Shown in pieces: positions 5,657-9,455 of a stretch of 9,455 nucleotides of DNA; position 1 is the first letter of the stretch; each line of letters opens with the position of its first letter. A program made the translations under genes and the position numbers. Below the pieces are notes generated by a model. That model did not search any database, was not told the origin of the DNA, and was given only the letters and a program-made list of their open reading frames with translations. Source of the DNA: Dehalococcoidia bacterium (lineage in GTDB: Bacteria > Chloroflexota > Dehalococcoidia > GIF9 > UBA5629); NCBI GenBank assembly GCA_028715025.1, contig JAQTLG010000039.1:1-9455 (forward strand), written 5' to 3'.

Positions 5657-6499
5657 ATGTCGCGTGTTATCACGCTGACGACCGACTTCGGTACAGGCGA
5701 CGGCTACGTCGCAAGCATGAAAGGTGTGATCCTCGGGATCAATCCGCAGGCAACCGTGGTGGACATCTCTCATTCGGTAGAACCCCAATCGATCCGGCAG
5801 GCCTCTTTCATTCTTCACACCTCATGGCGCTATTTTCCCGAGGGCAGTATCCACGTGGTGGTAGTCGATCCGGGCGTGGGCAGCCACCGCAAGGCCGTTA
5901 TCCTTAAAACACCTTCGGCCTGTTTTATTACACCTGATAACGGGGCATTAAGCTATGTGCTTCACGAGATAGCTGAGACGCAGGCGCAACATAGCCTCGT
6001 CAAAATAAACCAGACGATCATCCGGACTCTACCGTCTGAATGCGAGGCCGTCTCTATTACCAGGAAAGAGTACTGGAGGCATCCGGTGAGCACTACTTTC
6101 CACGGAAGAGATATCTTTGCGCCTGTCGCCGCCCACCTTTCGCTGGACCTGCCCATCACAGAATTCGGTGAGAGCATCAACAACCTCACGGTTTTCCCCA
6201 TCCCCACCCCATTCCAGGACGCCACAGGCCAGATGGTCGGTCACATCATACACATCGACCGCTTCGGCAACCTGATCACCAACCTCCGCAGCAGCCATAT
6301 ACCGCGTGGCGGGGCCGCGATCGAGGTCAGGAACCAGCGCATAGACAACACGAGCAGGTACTATTCACAGGGCAGCGGTCTGATAGCCCTGATAGGCGGC
6401 AATGACTACCTCGAGCTGTCTTACAGGGACGGCAGCGCCGCTTCTATACTGGGAGCGCAAGTGGGCGATACGATAAAGCTGGTCAATCCATCAGCCTGA
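5657..6499 (+). CDS. SAM hydroxide adenosyltransferase (DUF62; chlorinase/fluorinase superfamily)
   Basis: Members of this family split S-adenosylmethionine with water to adenosine and methionine; relatives SalL and FlA use chloride or fluoride. The 280-residue protein opens with ITLTTDFGTGDGYVASMKGV (5-24), then VVDISHSVEPQ, HVVVVDPGVGSHR (66-78), TPDNG (92-96) and TFHGRDIFAPVAAHL (147-161), all family landmarks. Asp71, Arg78 and His149 fit the Asp-Arg-His triad described for the hydroxide enzymes, with the same 7-residue Asp-Arg spacing. The C-terminal domain includes HIDRFGNLITNL. ATG at 5657 has AGGGAGG 9 bases upstream. It lies 17 bases after secG and probably shares its transcript; the physiological role in bacteria is unsettled. 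Halide use is unlikely given that triad, but not excluded by eye. Confidence 0.92.
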   Translation: MSRVITLTTDFGTGDGYVASMKGVILGINPQATVVDISHSVEPQSIRQASFILHTSWRYFPEGSIHVVVVDPGVGSHRKAVILKTPSACFITPDNGALSYVLHEIAETQAQHSLVKINQTIIRTLPSECEAVSITRKEYWRHPVSTTFHGRDIFAPVAAHLSLDLPITEFGESINNLTVFPIPTPFQDATGQMVGHIIHIDRFGNLITNLRSSHIPRGGAAIEVRNQRIDNTSRYYSQGSGLIALIGGNDYLELSYRDGSAASILGAQVGDTIKLVNPSA

Positions 6500-6500
6500 A

Positions 6501-7859
6501 CTATGTTGCCACCTTCCAGACCGTTCCTTTAGGGGTATCCTCGATTGCCACGCCCATTTTAGCCAGCCTGTCGCGCACTTCGTCGGCCTTCTTCCATTCT
6601 TTGTCCTTGCGGTAATCATTGCGTGTAGCAATAAGCGCCTCTATTTCTTTTTCCTCCGCCGTTGACAGCTTTTTGTTCTCCTGCAGCGTGAAACCGATCA
6701 CGCCGGCCAGCTCCCTCAGCATATCCTGCGCGGCCCGGATATCCAGGCCTTTCTCGTTGCCGCGGTTGATCTCGCGCACCAGCTCGAACATAGATGCCAC
6801 CGCCTGCGGCGCATTGAAATCGTCGTCCATGGCTTCGATAAAGCGGGCCTTGTACTGCTCTGCATCCAAAACTGCACCGCCCGGCTTTCCCTCCGCCTTA
6901 AGCGCCTGCCGCATCCGCTCGATACCGGCCTCGGCAGCGTCCAGTGCCTCTGTGCTGTAGCGGAGGGGCATCCTATAATAAGAGCTGATTATGAAGAGGC
7001 GGATGGCATCGGCACTATTACGCGCCAGCGCCTCCTTGATGGTAACCAGGTTGCCCAGGGACTTGCTCATCTTGTCGGCGCCGAGTTGCAGAAATCCATT
7101 GTGCATCCAGATACGCACGAAGGGAACGACGCCGGTATAACATTCCGACTGGGCCATCTCATTCTCGTGGTGCGGAAAAATAAGGTCCTGACCACCGCCG
7201 TGTATGTCCAGTGAGTTGCCCAGGTGGCCTGTGGACATTGCGGTACACTCGATATGCCAACCCGGCCGGCCATCTCCCCAGGGGCTGGGCCAGGAAGGCT
7301 CACCCGTCTTTGTAGCCTTCCATAGAGCGAAGTCCAGCGGGCCCTCTTTCTTCTCTACCTCGGACGTCTCCATAACGCGCATATCGCTGGCTTTCTGGTG
7401 AGTGAGTTTGCCATAGCCCGGGAAGCTCTTGACGCGGAAATAAACGCTGCCCTCGGATTGATAGGCGTGACCTTTCTCAAGCAGTACCCTGATCACCTCG
7501 AGTATCCTCGGTATCTCCTGGGTTGCGCGCGGGTAGACGGTCGCCCTTTTGATATTAAGCGCGTCCGTGTCGGCGTAATACTCGGCGATATATTTCTCTA
7601 CAAGCTGCTGCCAGGGGACGCCCCTCTCTTTGGAGCGGTTAATGATCTTATCGTCGATATCGGTGAAATTCTGCACATACTTCACCCTGTATCCCCGGTA
7701 TTCGAGGTAACGCCTGATAACATCAAAAGATACGTAACAGAGGGCATGGCCGAAATGGCAGACGTCGTAAACGGTCACGCCGCATACGTACATCTTTACA
7801 TCGTCGCCGGTAGGCGCAAAATCCTCCTTTTGTCCCGACAGAGTATTGAATATCTTCAT
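6501..7859 (-). CDS. cysS: Cysteinyl-tRNA synthetase
   Basis: This is a class I synthetase that attaches cysteine to tRNA(Cys). The 452-residue length is typical. The HIGH motif is HFGH (35-38) after MYVCGVTVYD, and the KMSKS loop is at 263-267. The zinc ligands Cys26, Cys205, His230 and Glu234 can be picked out at spacings close to the E. coli enzyme (GWHIECTAMS; LIFPHHENE). The C-terminal helical anticodon-binding part is complete. The start is ATG 7859, with GAGGT 5 bases upstream; an in-frame TTG at 7871 overlaps that ribosome site and is rejected. It is the last gene of the radA-ispD-ispF-cysS run, 23 bases after ispF. Its stop is 1 base from the stop of the converging SAM hydroxide adenosyltransferase gene. 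Confidence 0.97.
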   Translation of the reverse strand: MKIFNTLSGQKEDFAPTGDDVKMYVCGVTVYDVCHFGHALCYVSFDVIRRYLEYRGYRVKYVQNFTDIDDKIINRSKERGVPWQQLVEKYIAEYYADTDALNIKRATVYPRATQEIPRILEVIRVLLEKGHAYQSEGSVYFRVKSFPGYGKLTHQKASDMRVMETSEVEKKEGPLDFALWKATKTGEPSWPSPWGDGRPGWHIECTAMSTGHLGNSLDIHGGGQDLIFPHHENEMAQSECYTGVVPFVRIWMHNGFLQLGADKMSKSLGNLVTIKEALARNSADAIRLFIISSYYRMPLRYSTEALDAAEAGIERMRQALKAEGKPGGAVLDAEQYKARFIEAMDDDFNAPQAVASMFELVREINRGNEKGLDIRAAQDMLRELAGVIGFTLQENKKLSTAEEKEIEALIATRNDYRKDKEWKKADEVRDRLAKMGVAIEDTPKGTVWKVAT

Positions 7860-7882
7860 GGAACACCTCAAATTTAGAAATA

Positions 7883-8353
7883 TTATTCAGCCAGCATAGC
7901 CACGGCGTAGGCGGCCATCCCCTCGCCCCTGCCGACAAATCCCAGTCCGTCCGTTGAAGTGGCCTTGACCATCACCTGGTCCTCCTCTATGCGCAGGGCC
8001 AGCGCGATATTGTGCTTCATCTGATCGATATAGGGCGCCACTTTGGGCTCCTGGGCGATCAGCTGGCTATCGATGTTTTTAATAATGTAGCCAGCCGATG
8101 CAACCTTGCGCCCTACATGCTCGAGCATATGAATGCTGGCCGCGTCCTTATGCTGCGGATCACCTGAGGGGAACTGGTGTCCAATGTCCTTCAATCCGGC
8201 CGCACCCAGCAAAGCATCCATGATGGCATGTACCAGCACGTCGGCGTCGCTATAGCCGTCCAGCCCTTTCTTAAAGGGTACTTTAACTCCTCCCAGCACC
8301 AGGGCGCGTCCGGGCACCAGTGGATGAACATCATAACCTATGCCTGCTCTCAT
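7883..8353 (-). CDS. ispF: 2-C-methyl-D-erythritol 2,4-cyclodiphosphate synthase
   Basis: IspF cyclises CDP-methylerythritol 2-phosphate to methylerythritol cyclodiphosphate, releasing CMP, in the MEP isoprenoid pathway; it is a zinc-dependent trimer. The protein has 156 residues, the usual length. Metal ligands Asp8 and His10 (GYDVH) and His42 (SDADVLVHA) are present. The C-terminal signature reads TSTDGLGFVGRGEGMAA (132-148), with Asp135 where Glu is more common. ATG at 8353 has AAGGTG about 5 bases upstream and follows the ispD stop by 4 bases, so the two pathway genes are coupled. Confidence 0.97.
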   Translation of the reverse strand: MRAGIGYDVHPLVPGRALVLGGVKVPFKKGLDGYSDADVLVHAIMDALLGAAGLKDIGHQFPSGDPQHKDAASIHMLEHVGRKVASAGYIIKNIDSQLIAQEPKVAPYIDQMKHNIALALRIEEDQVMVKATSTDGLGFVGRGEGMAAYAVAMLAE

Positions 8354-8357
8354 GCTA

Positions 8358-9038
8358 TCACCTTCGCTTTGCTATTATTTCCGCCAACTCCAGGTCTTCC
8401 CGGGTGGTGATCTTTATATTCTCATAATCCCCGGGATACAGTTTTACTTTCAAGCCGATACGCTCGACTGCGGCTGCATCGTCCGTGACCTCAACGGACA
8501 GCGAATCGTAGGCATCCTTCAATATTTTATATCTAAATACCTGCGGTGTCTGGACCGCCATCAGGTTGCTGCGCGGCGGCGTCGCAGTGACAATGCGGTT
8601 TTCATCCACCTGCTTGATTGTGTCCTTTACCGGAACTGCTGTAGCGGCGGCCCCGGTTGTACTTGCAGCTTCTATACCTTCGTCTATCAGCTTATCCGTG
8701 AGAAAAGGGCGGGCGGCATCGTGCACCAGCACCAGCTCACAGTCCCGGATAACGTCCAGCCCGTTCTTAACCGAATCCTGACGCAGTTTACCTCCGGCAC
8801 AGACACGCGTCACTTTGGACCATCCCATAGCAGCCACAAGGCTTCTACTCTCATCCACGTTATTATTATGTAAAACCAATATAATCTCGCTGATATTTTT
8901 ATTATGCTGAAGCACTTCAACGGGCCAGGCTATGACCGGCCTGCCGGCCAGATTTAAAAAGGTCTTCTCCGCACCCATCCGGCTGCCGCTGCCGGCTCCT
9001 ACTACAATTGCGACCACTTCCCCGGCCGGTTTACTCAT
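8358..9038 (-). CDS. ispD: 2-C-methyl-D-erythritol 4-phosphate cytidylyltransferase
   Basis: IspD transfers CMP from CTP to methylerythritol 4-phosphate, the third step of the MEP pathway. From ATG at 9038 the protein has 226 residues, the family norm. The nucleotide-binding start is VVGAGSGSRMGAEKTF (12-27), with Arg20 and Lys25 matching catalytic residues; Gly replaces the first Ala of the usual AAGxG motif. HDAARP (106-111), QTPQVF (163-168), TDDAA and NIKITTREDL (208-215) with Lys209 complete the set. Earlier in-frame ATGs at 9071 and 9047 exist, but AAGGA 8 bases before 9038 and an N-terminus starting just before the fold favour 9038. That ATG overlaps the radA TAA, indicating coupled translation. 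Confidence 0.95.
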   Translation of the reverse strand: MSKPAGEVVAIVVGAGSGSRMGAEKTFLNLAGRPVIAWPVEVLQHNKNISEIILVLHNNNVDESRSLVAAMGWSKVTRVCAGGKLRQDSVKNGLDVIRDCELVLVHDAARPFLTDKLIDEGIEAASTTGAAATAVPVKDTIKQVDENRIVTATPPRSNLMAVQTPQVFRYKILKDAYDSLSVEVTDDAAAVERIGLKVKLYPGDYENIKITTREDLELAEIIAKRR

Positions 9039-9455
9039 CGTCCACATCCTTTTTCCCCGACTTTCTCTCAAGTCCCACCTTCAGAGCCTCGGCTATGCTG
9101 CCCGCTCTGATTATCTCCAAACCATCCGGCGCGCGAGGTATTTTTTTTATACTGGACGGTATTATGCACCTGGTGAATCCCAGACGGGCGGCCTCAGAGA
9201 TTCTCCTGTCCACCTGAGGGACGGACCTGAGCTCGCCACTCAACCCTATCTCACCCACCGCAACGGTACCTGGTATGGACCTGGCATCCCGGAAACTGGA
9301 GGCTATAGCCATAGCAATGCCCAAATCGACGGCCGGCTCGGATATCCTTATCCCTCCTGTGACATTAACGATGACATCCTGGTTATACAATCCCACGCCT
9401 GCGCGCCTGGTCAGTACGGCACAAATCAGCAAGAGCCTGTTGAAATCCACGCCGT
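9031..9455 (-). CDS. radA: DNA repair protein RadA (Sms), C-terminal part, cut by window edge
   Basis: The frame is open from the window end to TAA at 9033-9031, about 141 residues. It matches the Lon-protease-like C-terminal domain of RadA: GVDFNR near the edge, then VLTRRAGVGL, QDVIVNVTGGIRISEPAVDLG, VAVGEIGLSGELRSV, and EAARLGFTRCIIP. RadA is a RecA-like ATPase that helps branch migration and repair during recombination; its zinc finger and ATPase parts lie outside the window. It is upstream in the operon with ispD, overlapping it by 8 bases. Confidence 0.95.
   Translation of the reverse strand, partial: GVDFNRLLLICAVLTRRAGVGLYNQDVIVNVTGGIRISEPAVDLGIAMAIASSFRDARSIPGTVAVGEIGLSGELRSVPQVDRRISEAARLGFTRCIIPSSIKKIPRAPDGLEIIRAGSIAEALKVGLERKSGKKDVDDE

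Noticed and set aside
7860..7871. TTG at 7871 as the cysS start
   Set aside because: It overlaps the ribosome site GAGGT that correctly positions ATG 7859, and CysS proteins begin near MKIFNT.
7398..7877. 159-codon open frame on the plus strand
   Set aside because: It is antisense to cysS; no ribosome site or motif supports it.

Overview
The window looks like a piece of a bacterial chromosome carrying ordinary housekeeping genes plus one drug-efflux region. The order radA, ispD, ispF, cysS on one strand, with gatB, secG and a SAM hydroxide adenosyltransferase next to it, recalls Dehalococcoidia (Chloroflexota). That assignment is from memory of gene order and protein style, not from a search, so treat it as moderate to weak. 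I saw no insertion sequence, phage gene, CRISPR array, tRNA or rRNA. No gene-free stretch exceeds about 200 bases.

Region 1 (1-3776, all minus strand). In transcription order: a small single-pass membrane protein (DUF948-like) and a YtxH-domain protein, translationally coupled. These are followed by a 14-TM DHA2-type MFS efflux pump, a MarR-family regulator, and a lipoprotein-type HlyD-like membrane fusion protein cut by the window start. The last three look like one regulated export cluster, and its partner transporter may lie beyond base 1.

Region 2 (3777-3940). This is a very AT-rich divergent control region between the small membrane gene and gatB. On the minus strand it holds a consensus promoter (TTGACA, 16-base spacer, TATAAT). 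A perfect 14-bp inverted repeat with a 7-base spacer lies over that promoter's -10 and predicted start site. On the plus strand a promoter-like pair ends 10 bases before the GTG of gatB, so the gatB message may be nearly leaderless.

Region 3 (3941-6499, plus strand). gatB, secG and a SAM hydroxide adenosyltransferase gene (old name DUF62) are closely spaced and probably form one operon.

Region 4 (6501-9455, minus strand). radA (C-terminal part only), ispD, ispF and cysS are overlapping or tightly spaced and look like one operon: DNA repair, two steps of the MEP isoprenoid pathway, and cysteinyl-tRNA synthetase. It converges on region 3 with a single base between the two stop codons.

I found no convincing wholly new system. 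The parts most worth a second look are the operator-like palindrome at 3849-3883, the perfect stem with a UNCG-type loop at 3239-3272 before the MFS gene, the possibly leaderless gatB start, and the odd helical domain of the fusion protein.
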